From assembly GCF_002022665.1 (NCBI RefSeq), contig NZ_CP019788.1, forward strand, positions 186,001 through 250,000: 64,000 nt of DNA. The letters run 5' to 3'. This stretch comes from Bartonella sp. JB63 (GTDB lineage: Bacteria; Pseudomonadota; Alphaproteobacteria; Rhizobiales; Rhizobiaceae). The notes beneath the pieces are model-generated. The model made no database searches and was not told the DNA's origin. It was given only the letters and a program-made list of their open reading frames with translations. This document shows positions 1 to 8,729 of the stretch, piece after piece. Each line of letters opens with the position of its first letter. Within the stretch, counting starts at the first letter, position 1. The position numbers were made by a program, and so were the translations under genes.

Positions 1-203
1 GTCGATTCTCCTTCCACATAAGGACGAAATTGCCAGAAATTTTCTCCATTGCCACGTTTGCGTTGACTATGCCTTCCGGTTATTAGTGTATTGGCAATAC
101 GGTTTGCTTGTAAAAGAAAACAGGGCATATTAGCTGCATCTTTCTGCAGTTTCCCAGCAAGTGATTTTGGACTTTCCTTAAAAATTTTTTTGCCAATAGC
201 CAT
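1..203 (-). CDS. DUF58 domain protein, N-terminal part (cut by window edge)
   Basis: Only the first 67 codons are inside the window. The reading frame starts at an ATG whose A is the last base of the upstream MoxR gene's TAA stop (TAATG overlap), so the two are translationally coupled. The visible protein contains the segment NGENFWQFRPYVEGES, which matches the GxGxEFWQFRxYxxGD signature at the start of DUF58 domains. DUF58 proteins are usually encoded beside MoxR AAA+ ATPases and are thought to act with them in assembly or maturation of protein complexes at the cell envelope. No catalytic role is known. The family call is firm from the motif and the partner gene; the exact role is unknown. 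Confidence 0.8.
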   Translation of the reverse strand, partial: MAIGKKIFKESPKSLAGKLQKDAANMPCFLLQANRIANTLITGRHSQRKRGNGENFWQFRPYVEGES

Positions 204-1234
204 TAGAGGGAGTCTTTCACAAGATTAGCAATAATATCTTTTATAGTTATATTTTCAGCATGTGCAGAAAAATTAAGTGCCATGCGATGTTGTAATACGG
301 GTTGGGCGAGTGCTTGAATATCATCAAGCGAAGGGGCTAAACGTCCATAGTAAAAGGCACGAGCACGAACACAAAGTGAAAGTGCTTGTGATGCCCGGGG
401 ACCAGGACCCCAAGAAATATAAGTATTTGCAAGAGAATTATCTTTATGAGGACGAGCTGAACGCACTAGTTTCAAAATAGCTTCAACAACACTTTCAGAA
501 ATTGGCATTTGGCGGACAATATTTTGAATTTTTTGTAATTTTTTGATTGATAAAACAGGTTTTGCAACTTGATTTTTTTTACCTGTTGTTTCTAAGATGA
601 TACGCCGTTCTGTAGCTAGATCCGGATAGTCAATGTCAATTTGCATTAAAAAGCGATCTAGTTGCGCTTCAGGAAGAGAGTAAGTTCCTTCTTGTTCAAC
701 AGGATTTTGAGTTGCAAGTACATGAAAGGGTTGTGGTAGATCATAACGCGTTCCAGAAATAGTGACATGATATTCTTGCATGGCTTGGAGAAGAGCTGAT
801 TGAGTACGAGGAGAAGCACGGTTAATTTCATCGGCCATGAGAAGTTGAGTAAAGATAGGACCCTGAATATAACGGAAAGAGCGTTGACCATTTTTATCTG
901 AATCCATAATTTCAGAACCAATAATATCTGATGGCATTAAATCTGGTGTAAATTGGATGCGTTTTGAATCAAGTCCTAAGACGATTCCAAGTGTTTCAAC
1001 AAGGCACGTTTTAGCAAGTCCTGGAACACCAACAAGGAGGGCATGTCCTCCCGCAAAGATAGCTGTTAAGGTGTATTCAATCACATGACTTTGTCCAAAA
1101 ATAACTTTGTCAATTGCTTTTTGTAGAATATCTAGCTCTTTGTGTGCTTCATCAATATCTTTAACAATTAATGAGGTATTATCTTTGATACTCGCTTTTT
1201 CAGTAGAATGAGATAATGTATCATATTGACTCAT
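203..1234 (-). CDS. MoxR-family AAA+ ATPase
   Basis: A 343-residue AAA+ ATPase of the MoxR group, acting as a chaperone-like ATPase, generally with DUF58 and von Willebrand factor A proteins. Walker A is seen as GVPGLAKT (about residue 70-77) and Walker B as LLMADEINRASP (about 130-141), followed by a sensor 1 region around VLATQNPVEQEGTY. The length is usual for the family (about 320-350). The start is the ATG at 1234, preceded by AAGGAAAAA. It overlaps the DUF58 gene by one base, so the two form an operon running out of the window. It lies divergently from the CCA-adding enzyme gene across a 244-base spacer. Substrate unknown. Confidence 0.92.
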   Translation of the reverse strand: MSQYDTLSHSTEKASIKDNTSLIVKDIDEAHKELDILQKAIDKVIFGQSHVIEYTLTAIFAGGHALLVGVPGLAKTCLVETLGIVLGLDSKRIQFTPDLMPSDIIGSEIMDSDKNGQRSFRYIQGPIFTQLLMADEINRASPRTQSALLQAMQEYHVTISGTRYDLPQPFHVLATQNPVEQEGTYSLPEAQLDRFLMQIDIDYPDLATERRIILETTGKKNQVAKPVLSIKKLQKIQNIVRQMPISESVVEAILKLVRSARPHKDNSLANTYISWGPGPRASQALSLCVRARAFYYGRLAPSLDDIQALAQPVLQHRMALNFSAHAENITIKDIIANLVKDSL

Positions 1235-1478
1235 ATTTTTTCCTTAAAGCCCTGTGTCGTAAAATAATATTTATTCTATGATTATAAATCTTTTTACAAT
1301 TTGTAACAGAAAATAAAAAGAAAAGAAGTGTGATAAGCTGTTTTTTGTATTCTTCGTACAGATAAAAATATTTTTATAGAGAAAGATTGTAGTTTATAAG
1401 AAATATATTATGCGTTGTGTGCATTGAAATTTACAAGTTTTGAGAGAAATAATGAAGGTTTGTTTGAAAGGTTAAAGG

Positions 1479-2732
1479 GTGAATATAACACAAAATTTCA
1501 AACAGGCTGCATGGTTGAAGTGTAGCGATATTCAAACACTTCTTCGTGTTTTATCACTTGATGGTGAAGAAGCACGTGTTGTTGGTGGTGCTGTACGTAA
1601 TCAGCTTTTGCAACAGCCTATTAGCGATATTGATATTGCAACAACCTGTTTGCCACGACAGGTTGTAAAGCGTGTAGAAGAAGTAGGATTTAAAGCTATT
1701 CCTACGGGGATTAATTTTGGTACAGTGACAGTAGTTGGCAAGTCATGCTCTTACGAGGTTACAACACTTCGCTCTGATATTGAAACCGATGGCCGTCACG
1801 CTAAAGTTATTTTTAGTCGCGATTGGAAAAAAGATGCTGAACGGCGAGATTTTACTATCAATGCACTCTATTGTAATGCAGCTGGCGAAATTTATGATGA
1901 GGTGGGAGGTCTGCATGATATTGCAACTCGAACGATTCGTTTTATCGGTGCTTCGGAGCAGCGTATTTGTGAAGATTATTTACGTATTTTGCGTTTTTTT
2001 CGTTTTTTTGCTTGGTATGGAAAAGGACGTCCTGATTCAGAAGGATTAAAAGCATGTGTTCGTTTAAAACAAAGTTTAAAAAAGCTTTCACCAGAGCGTA
2101 TTTGGGAAGAAATGAAAAAACTTTTGACTGCTTCAGATCCAACGCGTGCTCTTTTATGGATGCGTCAAAGTGGAATTTTAACGCTCATTCTACCTGAGAC
2201 AGAAAGATGGGGTATTGATGTAATCCACTCACTTATCAAAACAGAGCAGGCTTTGGGTTGGAAGGTAGATCCATTTTTGCGATTAGAAAGTCTTATTCCT
2301 CCTGATATCATGCGTATTCATGATATGACTCGTCGTTTACGTTTGTCTAATAAAGAGAAAATACGGCTAAAGAAATGGTCAGGGTTGGAACTGATTAATC
2401 ATGATTGTTCAGATATTTTTGTACAAAGAATGATTTATCTTTATGGTCGGCAACCAATTTTAGATCAATTAGCTTTGTCTTTGGCAATTGCACACGACCA
2501 CACTTTAAAGGACATTAAAGCTGCTCAAAAAGAAAAATGTTATATTAGGCTTTATCAACTTGCTCGAAAATGGCAAATTCCAACTTTCCCTATTAGTGGC
2601 AAGGATTTATTAGAAAGAGGGTTAGTACAAGGGATATTTTTAGGAAAAAAACTCAAAGAACTGGAAACAATATGGATCAAAAGTGGCTTTTTGATTGACC
2701 GTAATAAACTATTAGAAAAAATTGAGCAGTAA
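1479..2732 (+). CDS. cca: CCA tRNA nucleotidyltransferase (poly(A) polymerase family)
   Basis: Adds or repairs the 3'-terminal CCA of tRNAs from CTP and ATP in the cytoplasm. The 417-residue protein has the class II nucleotidyltransferase head: VVGGAVRNQLL (about residue 34-44), the metal-binding DIDIA motif (about 50-54) and the ERRDFTINAL motif (about 121-130), followed by the RNA-binding helical region RFIGASEQRICEDYLRILRFFRF. The start is GTG at 1479; an upstream in-frame ATG at 1452 is cut off by a stop. In related Rhizobiales a NUDIX hydrolase and a DUF1285 gene commonly sit beside this gene; neither fits in the spacer here, which suggests loss (inference from remembered gene order). 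Since tRNA genes such as the one at 49.4 kb lack an encoded CCA, this enzyme is needed for synthesis as well as repair. A strict poly(A) polymerase role cannot be excluded by eye. Confidence 0.9.
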   Translation: MNITQNFKQAAWLKCSDIQTLLRVLSLDGEEARVVGGAVRNQLLQQPISDIDIATTCLPRQVVKRVEEVGFKAIPTGINFGTVTVVGKSCSYEVTTLRSDIETDGRHAKVIFSRDWKKDAERRDFTINALYCNAAGEIYDEVGGLHDIATRTIRFIGASEQRICEDYLRILRFFRFFAWYGKGRPDSEGLKACVRLKQSLKKLSPERIWEEMKKLLTASDPTRALLWMRQSGILTLILPETERWGIDVIHSLIKTEQALGWKVDPFLRLESLIPPDIMRIHDMTRRLRLSNKEKIRLKKWSGLELINHDCSDIFVQRMIYLYGRQPILDQLALSLAIAHDHTLKDIKAAQKEKCYIRLYQLARKWQIPTFPISGKDLLERGLVQGIFLGKKLKELETIWIKSGFLIDRNKLLEKIEQ

Positions 2733-3471
2733 TATTATATTTTTGTTAGGAATACTTTGAACTTTTCTTTGTTATTTGGTTTGTGTTTGTAGGATTTTAT
2801 CGTTATGTAATTATTTTGATGCATAAAAAATATGTTCCTGCTAATATCATCTTTTTTAGTTCACAGAAAATAATGTCCTTATATAAATAGGGCCAAAAAG
2901 TAATTATGTTCAATTTATTTATGTTTCATAGAAGCATGAATGATGAGAGTAAGTCATCTTACAATAATGTTGCATTAAAAATTGGTTTTTCAATACTTTT
3001 AAATTTTTGTTTCTATGAAAGTTATTTTAGATAATACCGATCGTAGTTTATTATTGTAAAATTTTGTTTCAGAAAAGCAAATACCATTTTGATCAAAACT
3101 GCTGCTAGTAGTTTTTCATGTTCAGCTTAGTTGCATTATATAACTCTTTGGTAATCTTTTCTATAGAGCACTTTTTATTTAGCATATGCTCATAGTTTGA
3201 TTTAATGGCTACTCTGAATCAATAATTGAGTAAAAACTTAAGTATAATGCGAAAATGTATTCGTATTTAAAATATAAAAGAACTATAATCTTTTTCCCCA
3301 CGCTATCTTTTATTAAGACCATTTTGTAAAATTGTTTCTTTAAAATGTGACGATCAAACTTAACAACTTTTATTTTTTCAATGTAATTTCTATCACCATT
3401 AAAAATTTTATCGTCTAATAAAATAGCTTTCTATTATGAAGATTAATATGGTTATAAAGTTTAGTCTTTTA
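2733..3471. other. Gene-free AT-rich spacer
   Basis: About 740 bases between the convergent cca and trmL genes. I see no reading frame with coding character, no convincing rho-independent terminator and no repeat. It probably contains worn-out coding DNA but nothing recognisable. Confidence 0.6.
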
Positions 3472-3948
3472 TCATAAGATTTTTCTTATTTCATTATAAC
3501 CAATTTGACGAAGTGCTTCTCCTGTTGTCATGGCAACACTCATTGCGAGATTTAAAGAGCGTGCGTGTGATAGCATAGGAATTGTTAATGCATAATCAGC
3601 TGCTTTATAAACATAATCGGGAACACCTGCTGATTCACGGCCAAAAAGTAAAACATCGTTTTTTTGATAACGCATTTCTGTGTAACACGTCTTTGCTTTT
3701 GTACTTAAGAGCAAAAGACGATGGTTAAAGCGTTGCATGGTATCAATAAAATTTTGCCAATTAAGGTGACGCTCTAATGAAGCTCGTTCAAGATAATCCA
3801 TACCTGCCCGTTTAAGATTGCGGTCGGATAAATCAAAGCCCGCGGGCTCAATAATGTGTATATGCAGACCAAAACAAGCACTAAGACGTAAGATTGTTCC
3901 TGTGTTACCAGCGATATCTGGTTGAAAAAGAGCGATGTGAAGTGTCAT
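3472..3948 (-). CDS. trmL: tRNA (cytidine(34)-2'-O)-methyltransferase TrmL
   Basis: SPOUT-family methyltransferase that 2'-O-methylates the wobble base of leucine tRNAs using S-adenosylmethionine. The 158-residue length is typical. The protein opens with LHIALFQPDIAGNTGTILRL (motif 1, substrate and arginine region) and ends with FGRESAGVPDYVY and PMLSHARSLNLAMSVAM, the knotted cofactor-binding motifs 2 and 3. It is divergent from the decayed cytochrome bc1 operon, the same arrangement as in other Rhizobiales, which supports identification of both neighbours. Confidence 0.93.
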   Translation of the reverse strand: MTLHIALFQPDIAGNTGTILRLSACFGLHIHIIEPAGFDLSDRNLKRAGMDYLERASLERHLNWQNFIDTMQRFNHRLLLLSTKAKTCYTEMRYQKNDVLLFGRESAGVPDYVYKAADYALTIPMLSHARSLNLAMSVAMTTGEALRQIGYNEIRKIL

Positions 3949-4195
3949 GTATTACAAAATTTTAGTATTTTTAGACTGATTTACAAAGAAGCTATTTATA
4001 GCGATAATGATTTCAAAGAGATAGCTTTTATTAATTTATTAAATATAATACAATATGCATACTAGCCTGTATGAAAAGAATTTTTCTTTTAGGATAGCTT
4101 TTATGATGCAAAAAGTTAGAAAATAGAGGATTGAAATTAGTAAGATGTATATGATACAGAAGTAAAATAAATAACAGATTTTTTACAAGGTAATA

Positions 4196-4772
4196 GATAA
4201 GAAAACACGGCGGGATTTTCTGTTTTTAGCAACAGGTGTTGTTGGTGTAGTGGGGGTTGGTACCGTTACATGGCCTTTTATTAGTCAATTACATCCTGAT
4301 CAAGCTGTTTTATCTGCTGCTTCTATTGAGGTTGATCTCTCTGATATTGAGGAAGATATGTCGGTGACAGTAAAATGATGTGGACAGCCTGTCGTCATTC
4401 GTAATCGTACTGCAAAAGAAATAGCTGAAGCTCAAGATGTTAAATTGAGTGATCTTAAAGATCGTCAAGCACGCAATCCTAATCTTAAAAATGAAGCAGA
4501 AGCGACAGATTTTGCGCATTCAGCAGGAAAGAGACGTGAAAATTGGCTAATTGATTAATCTATGTACTCATCTAGGCTGTGTAATACTTGATTGATTAGG
4601 TCAATTTGGTGAATGGTTATGTCCTTGTCATGGATCTATTTACGATACTGCTGGAATAGTAAGAACAGGTCCAGCGAACTATAATTTAGCTATTCCACTT
4701 TATCAATTTCTTTCTGATAATTTACTAAGAATAGGATGGTGTAATGAGGAAATTTTTCCCTTATCTTCCTAA
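4196..4772 (+). pseudogene. petA: petA remnant: Rieske iron-sulfur subunit of cytochrome bc1
   Basis: Translating in pieces recovers an almost full Rieske protein: a twin-arginine-like start TRRDFLFLATG with a membrane helix (from 4196), then SIEVDLSDIEEDMSVTVK interrupted by TGA at 4376-4378 where the family has a conserved Trp (TGG), then CGQPVVIRNRTAKEIAEAQD. Further on both cluster-binding boxes are readable, CTHLGC (near 4564) and CPCHGS (near 4623), but separated from the first part and from each other by frameshifts and stops. The C-terminal part IYDTAGIVRTGPANYNLAIP runs to a TAA at 4772. No ATG is present at the expected start. The protein would carry the 2Fe-2S cluster that passes electrons from ubiquinol to cytochrome c1; here it cannot be made. 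Confidence 0.93.
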
Positions 4773-5814
4773 AAGAGATCTTGCTCGTTGGCTTGATAAG
4801 CATTTGCCTCTTCTTCGTTTTTTATACAATACTTTTATAGCTTTTCCTGTTTCGCGTAACCTTAGTTATTTTTATACATTTGGTGGTATTTTAACTATTA
4901 TGCTTTTATCTTAGCTTTTAACAGGTATTGTATTAGCTATGCACATCTGTGCCAGATGTTCATTTAGCTTTTGAAACAGGTGGACTATTTAGGCGTGAAT
5001 GACAGTTTGGTTGGCTTTTTCGTCCCTGGTATTCTGTGGGATCTTCGTTCTTTTTTATTGCTGTCTACATCCATTTGGCACGAGGACTTTATTATGGTTC
5101 TTATAAAAATATGCGTGAAATGGTTTGGGTGACGGGTATCTTCATCTATATCATTATGATGGTAGTTTCATTTTTGGATTATGTATTGGTTTGGAGGATG
5201 ATGTCTACTTCTACGGCTTTGATAATTACTGGTTTTTAAAAGGTTATTTCTTCGGAACATGGTTATATGAGACGCTTGTTGTTGGTTATAGTGTAGGGCA
5301 GCCGACACTTAATCGTTTTTATGTTTTCCATTATTTATTGTCGTTTTTTACCTTTTCTTATAGGTCTTCATATTTGGGGAATTCACCAAGTTGGACAGAG
5401 CAATCCAACATGAATTGAAATACAATCAGATGAGGAAATAATTCCTTTTTCTCCTTATGCGCTTATTAAAGATATTTTTTCTATTACTGTTTTTATGATT
5501 TTTTTCTTGGTTTTTATTTTTATTTTGGTTCCATGGTTTGACCGTTCAAAAATACATTTAGCAAGATATAGACCTCTTTATAAAATTTTCTTCTGGATAT
5601 TAATCATTGATGTTGTTTTGCTTGGTTATATTGGTTCAAAAGAGACTAATTCTAGTATTTTTTGTGGGCACAATTAGCAACAGCGTATTATTTTATATTC
5701 TTTTTAATTATTTTACCAATCATACTCTATTTTGAAAAGAGAAGTCGTATGCCTACTTCGATTATGGAAGATCTAAAACGAAGATCTAAAACAGAGAACA
5801 AATCAACCAGGTAA
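4744..5814 (+). pseudogene. petB: petB remnant: cytochrome b of the bc1 complex
   Basis: Begins with an ATG (MRKFFPYLPKRDLARWLDKH) overlapping the end of petA, and breaks at TAG 4912-4914 after about 56 codons. Later pieces in other frames read GSSFFFIAVYIHLARGLYYG (near 5038), a helix region ending in PTLNRFYVFHYLL (near 5300-5340), then PFSPYALIKDIFSITVF (near 5447) joined directly to LVPWFDRSKIHLARYRPLYK. The roughly 70-90 residues normally lying between those last two segments, including the PEWY motif of the ubiquinol oxidation site, are absent. The C-terminal helix QLATAYYFIFFLIILP and a basic tail end at TAA 5812-5814. Multiple stops, frameshifts and an internal deletion make this a clear pseudogene. 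Confidence 0.93.
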
Positions 5815-5828
5815 AGGCTTTTATTGAA

Positions 5829-6677
5829 TTGATCTTAATAGGAGTTATCGTCTTTTCTTTTCAAAGCGTTGCCGGTAATCTCTTTGATAAGAGAGAACAT
5901 GCTTCCTTTCCCTTTTATGTACCTCAAAAACAAGATTGGAATTTTTCGGGGCCATTTGGTATTTATGATAAAGCGCAATTACGATGTGGGTTTAAGGTTT
6001 ATAAAAAAGTATGTGCTAGTTGCGATGGGCTAAAATATGTATCTTTTCGTGATTTAAAAGCACTGAGTTATGATCAGGAACAGATTAAAGCTTTTGCTTC
6101 GCAATATGAAGTAAGCGATGGTCCTAATAAAGAAGGAAAATTTTTTAAGAGATCTGGTATTGCGTCAGATTATTTTCTTTCCCCTTTTTCTAATATTGAA
6201 GAAGCGAAATTTATGCATAATGGCGTTGAGCCTGCTGATTTATCATTGATGACGCGTACACGTTTTGTTTCTTTACCATTTCCTGCTTTAATTACTGATG
6301 TTTTGACCAATTATAATACTGTTGGTCCTGATTATATTACAGCTCTTTTAACAGGGTATCAAGAGGCTCCAAAGAATAAAAAAATCGCTAAAGGTTACTG
6401 GTATAATCCTTATTTTATTGCAGGTGATGTTTTAGCTATGGTACCTCCTTTGAAGGATGGTCTTGTTTCTTATGAGGATGGAACACAAGAAACGGTTGAA
6501 CATTATGCGCGTGATGTGTCTTCTTTTTTAATGTGGGCAGCTGATCCTTATATGGAAATTCGTAAGAAAACAGGTTTTCATGTTATTTTATTTTTAATTA
6601 TTTTTGGAGTGCTTTATAGTATGAAAAGAAGAATTTGGCATGATTTAGATAAGAATTTGAAGAGAAACAAAAAATGA
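5829..6677 (+). CDS. petC: Cytochrome c1 of bc1 complex, open frame but haem motif lost (probable early pseudogene)
   Basis: A 282-residue frame with the full body of cytochrome c1: residual hydrophobic signal sequence, DWNFSGPFGIYDKAQL, VEPADLSLM, a Met-ligand region AGDVLAMVPPLKDG, YEDGTQETVEHYARDVSSFL, and a C-terminal membrane anchor FHVILFLIIFGVLYSMKRR. The covalent haem site, normally CxxCH, reads CASCD (bases near 6011-6025, GAT where CAT is expected), so the proximal histidine is gone. No good start codon remains: the frame opens with TTG at 5829, while the in-frame upstream codon GTA at 5811 sits where a GTG or ATG might once have been. Since petA and petB ahead of it are destroyed, it has no partners. 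I read it as a gene that has lost function but not yet its frame. Confidence 0.85.
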   Translation: MILIGVIVFSFQSVAGNLFDKREHASFPFYVPQKQDWNFSGPFGIYDKAQLRCGFKVYKKVCASCDGLKYVSFRDLKALSYDQEQIKAFASQYEVSDGPNKEGKFFKRSGIASDYFLSPFSNIEEAKFMHNGVEPADLSLMTRTRFVSLPFPALITDVLTNYNTVGPDYITALLTGYQEAPKNKKIAKGYWYNPYFIAGDVLAMVPPLKDGLVSYEDGTQETVEHYARDVSSFLMWAADPYMEIRKKTGFHVILFLIIFGVLYSMKRRIWHDLDKNLKRNKK

Positions 6678-6777
6678 AAAAATAAGCACACAAAATAAGC
6701 TATCTCAAAAACGTGTAGGGAACAAATTTTATAATGATGCATTGAGAGTTCATAAAGTAAAAACGGAGAATTATAAA

Positions 6778-7224
6778 ATGAAGAAAATTGTTTGCACTGC
6801 TTTCGTGTCAATTTTTATGGTTTCTGGTGCGTATGCTCAGTCTTTTACACCTACAACGCCTTTTGAAACTGAGGTAATTTCATCAACAGGTATTGTACGA
6901 ATTGGTTCAGATATGGTCGCGCGTTACATTACACCTTCAGCATCTGATTTCGTTGCTTCAAGTCTTATTGGTGCTAATGTATACAATATGGAAGATGAAA
7001 ATATTGGTGAAGTGAAAGATATTATTTTGCGTGAGAACAGTGTCGAAGGAATTGTTATTGGTATTGGTGGCTTTCTTGGTATAGGAGAACGCTATGTAGT
7101 TGTTTCTCCTGATACAATTCAAAAGACAAACGATTATGGTAAATGGAAGTTTATTATCAATGCAACAAAGGATTCCTTAAAAGGTGCTCCAGAATTTAAA
7201 TATGAAGGTCGTTGGACTCGTTAA
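6778..7224 (+). CDS. Exported PRC-barrel domain protein
   Basis: A 148-residue protein with a clear signal peptide (KKIVCTAFVSIFMVSGAYAQ, predicted cleavage after AYA). The body SSLIGANVYNMEDENIGEVK followed by DIILRENSVEGIVIGIGGFLGIGERYV is a PRC-barrel domain, a small beta-barrel found in the H subunit of reaction centres, in RimM and in many exported Rhizobiales proteins of unknown function. The ATG at 6778 is chosen over an in-frame codon at 6742 because ACGGAGAA stands just upstream and the signal peptide begins there. It follows the ruined petC and ends before a strong terminator. Function unknown; probably periplasmic. Confidence 0.85.
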   Translation: MKKIVCTAFVSIFMVSGAYAQSFTPTTPFETEVISSTGIVRIGSDMVARYITPSASDFVASSLIGANVYNMEDENIGEVKDIILRENSVEGIVIGIGGFLGIGERYVVVSPDTIQKTNDYGKWKFIINATKDSLKGAPEFKYEGRWTR

Positions 7225-7242
7225 TTTTTTATTTTAGAAATA

Positions 7243-7277
7243 AAATAGCCGCTTATAATATAATGCGGCTATTTTTT
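7243..7277 (+). terminator. Rho-independent terminator after the PRC-barrel gene
   Basis: Inverted repeat AAATAGCCGC / GCGGCTATTT with a 12-base AT loop, followed by TTTT. It lies 18 bases past the PRC-barrel stop codon. The sequence is near-symmetrical, so it may also act on transcripts coming the other way from ychF. Confidence 0.85.
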
Positions 7278-7364
7278 CTGAAAATTTTCTTAAGGGAGCA
7301 GAAACAATTGATATAAAGAAAAATTTTAAAGAGTTAAGAGATCTAAGACTTCAAAAGAGATGCA

Positions 7365-8468
7365 TTAGGTATTATGCTTAAACAATATAATATCACCGTC
7401 TTGCACAATATATTCTTTACCTTCATCGCGAGCTTTTCCTGCTTCTTTTGCTCCGTTTTCTCCACCAAAAGCAATATAATCTTCATAGCTAATAGTTTGG
7501 GCACGAATAAAGCCACGTTCAAAATCTGAATGAATGACACCAGCAGCTTGAGGTGCTTTTATTCCGCGCACAATTGTCCATGCTCGTGTTTCTTTAGGAC
7601 CACAAGTAAAGTAAGTAATTAGGTCAAGTAAATCATAGCCAGTACGAATGAGTCGATTGAGGCCAGGTTCAGAGAGCCCTAAAGTTTTAAGATATTCTAA
7701 AGACTCTTCGTCAGTAAGTTGAGCAATTTCAGCTTCGATGGAAGCTGCAATGACAATAGTTTGTGCATTCTGTTCTGTTGCCATTTTTTCAACTGCTTGG
7801 GTAAAATCATTACCGTGAGCAGCTTCATTTTCACCGACATTGCAAACATAGAGAACAGGTTTTGATGTTAAAAGATTCAAACCATTAAGAATGCATCGTT
7901 CATCGGCAGAAATATCTTTGAGCATTAATCGTACAGGGTATCCTTTTTGCAGTAATTTTAATGCAGATTCTATGATAGGGAGAATAGCAAGAGCTTCTTT
8001 CTCTTTTCCAGTTGCACGTTTGCGAATTTGTGTGATTCGCCGTTCAAGGCTTTCAAGATCTGAAAGCATGAGTTCCGTTTCAACGGTTATAGCATCAGAA
8101 ATAGGATCAATTCGTCCTTCTACATGTGTAATATTTTCATCTTGAAAACATCGTAAGACGTGGATAATGGCATCAACTTCACGAATATTCGCTAAAAATT
8201 TATTTCCTAAACCTTCCCCTTTTGAAGCACCACGTACAAGCCCTGCAATATCAACAAAACTAATACGTGTAGGAATTATTTCTTTTGATCCAGCAATAGA
8301 GGCGATTTTTTTCATCCGTAGATCTGGGACAGCAACTTCACCGGTATTAGGTTCGATTGTACAGAAAGGATAATTGGCAGCTTGTGCTGCAGCTGTTTTT
8401 GTTAATGCATTAAAGAGAGTTGATTTGCCAACATTGGGTAATCCGACAATACCGCATTTAAATCCCAT
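7365..8468 (-). CDS. ychF: Redox-regulated ATPase/GTPase YchF
   Basis: Obg-related P-loop NTPase, 367 residues, close to the universal length. G1 motif GLPNVGKST (about residue 9-17), switch region, G3 DIAGLVRGASKGEGLGN (about 73-89), then the coiled-coil arm and the C-terminal TGS domain ending in RAWTIVRGIKAPQAAGVIH and FERGFIRAQ. YchF proteins prefer ATP, associate with ribosomes and take part in translation and stress response. It belongs to the conserved neighbourhood with pth, rplY and prs. ATG at 8468; an AAAGAGAAT stretch lies upstream. Confidence 0.95.
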   Translation of the reverse strand: MGFKCGIVGLPNVGKSTLFNALTKTAAAQAANYPFCTIEPNTGEVAVPDLRMKKIASIAGSKEIIPTRISFVDIAGLVRGASKGEGLGNKFLANIREVDAIIHVLRCFQDENITHVEGRIDPISDAITVETELMLSDLESLERRITQIRKRATGKEKEALAILPIIESALKLLQKGYPVRLMLKDISADERCILNGLNLLTSKPVLYVCNVGENEAAHGNDFTQAVEKMATEQNAQTIVIAASIEAEIAQLTDEESLEYLKTLGLSEPGLNRLIRTGYDLLDLITYFTCGPKETRAWTIVRGIKAPQAAGVIHSDFERGFIRAQTISYEDYIAFGGENGAKEAGKARDEGKEYIVQDGDIILFKHNT

Positions 8469-8729
8469 ATATTCTCTTTCTTTATTGATTGTAATTTATT
8501 CTGGTTAAGATAAAGCTTTGTTGGTATTTCTATAGCATGTTTTGAAAAGAGTTCTAGTCTGCAGTTGTTATGTTCGGGTGATAGTGTGAAAAAATATACT
8601 GAAATAATTGCTATAATTTTTTTATTATTACATTTTAAATATTCTTTAATTTTAATAATGGTTTTACTAATAAATATTAACAGTGCGCGTAGTATGCAAA
8701 GTTTTCGAAAATAAATAATCGGAGAAAAT
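8469..8729. other. Divergent promoter region of ychF and the L,D-transpeptidase gene
   Basis: About 260 AT-rich bases between two divergent start codons. It must hold promoters for both genes, but no consensus box is clear enough to mark. Confidence 0.4.

Noticed and set aside
277..480. Plus-strand frame opposite moxR
   Set aside because: Shadow of the MoxR ATPase gene, without start signals or family.
4310..4519. 69-codon minus-strand frame across petA
   Set aside because: It is the antisense shadow of the Rieske remnant, whose plus-strand fragments match the family.
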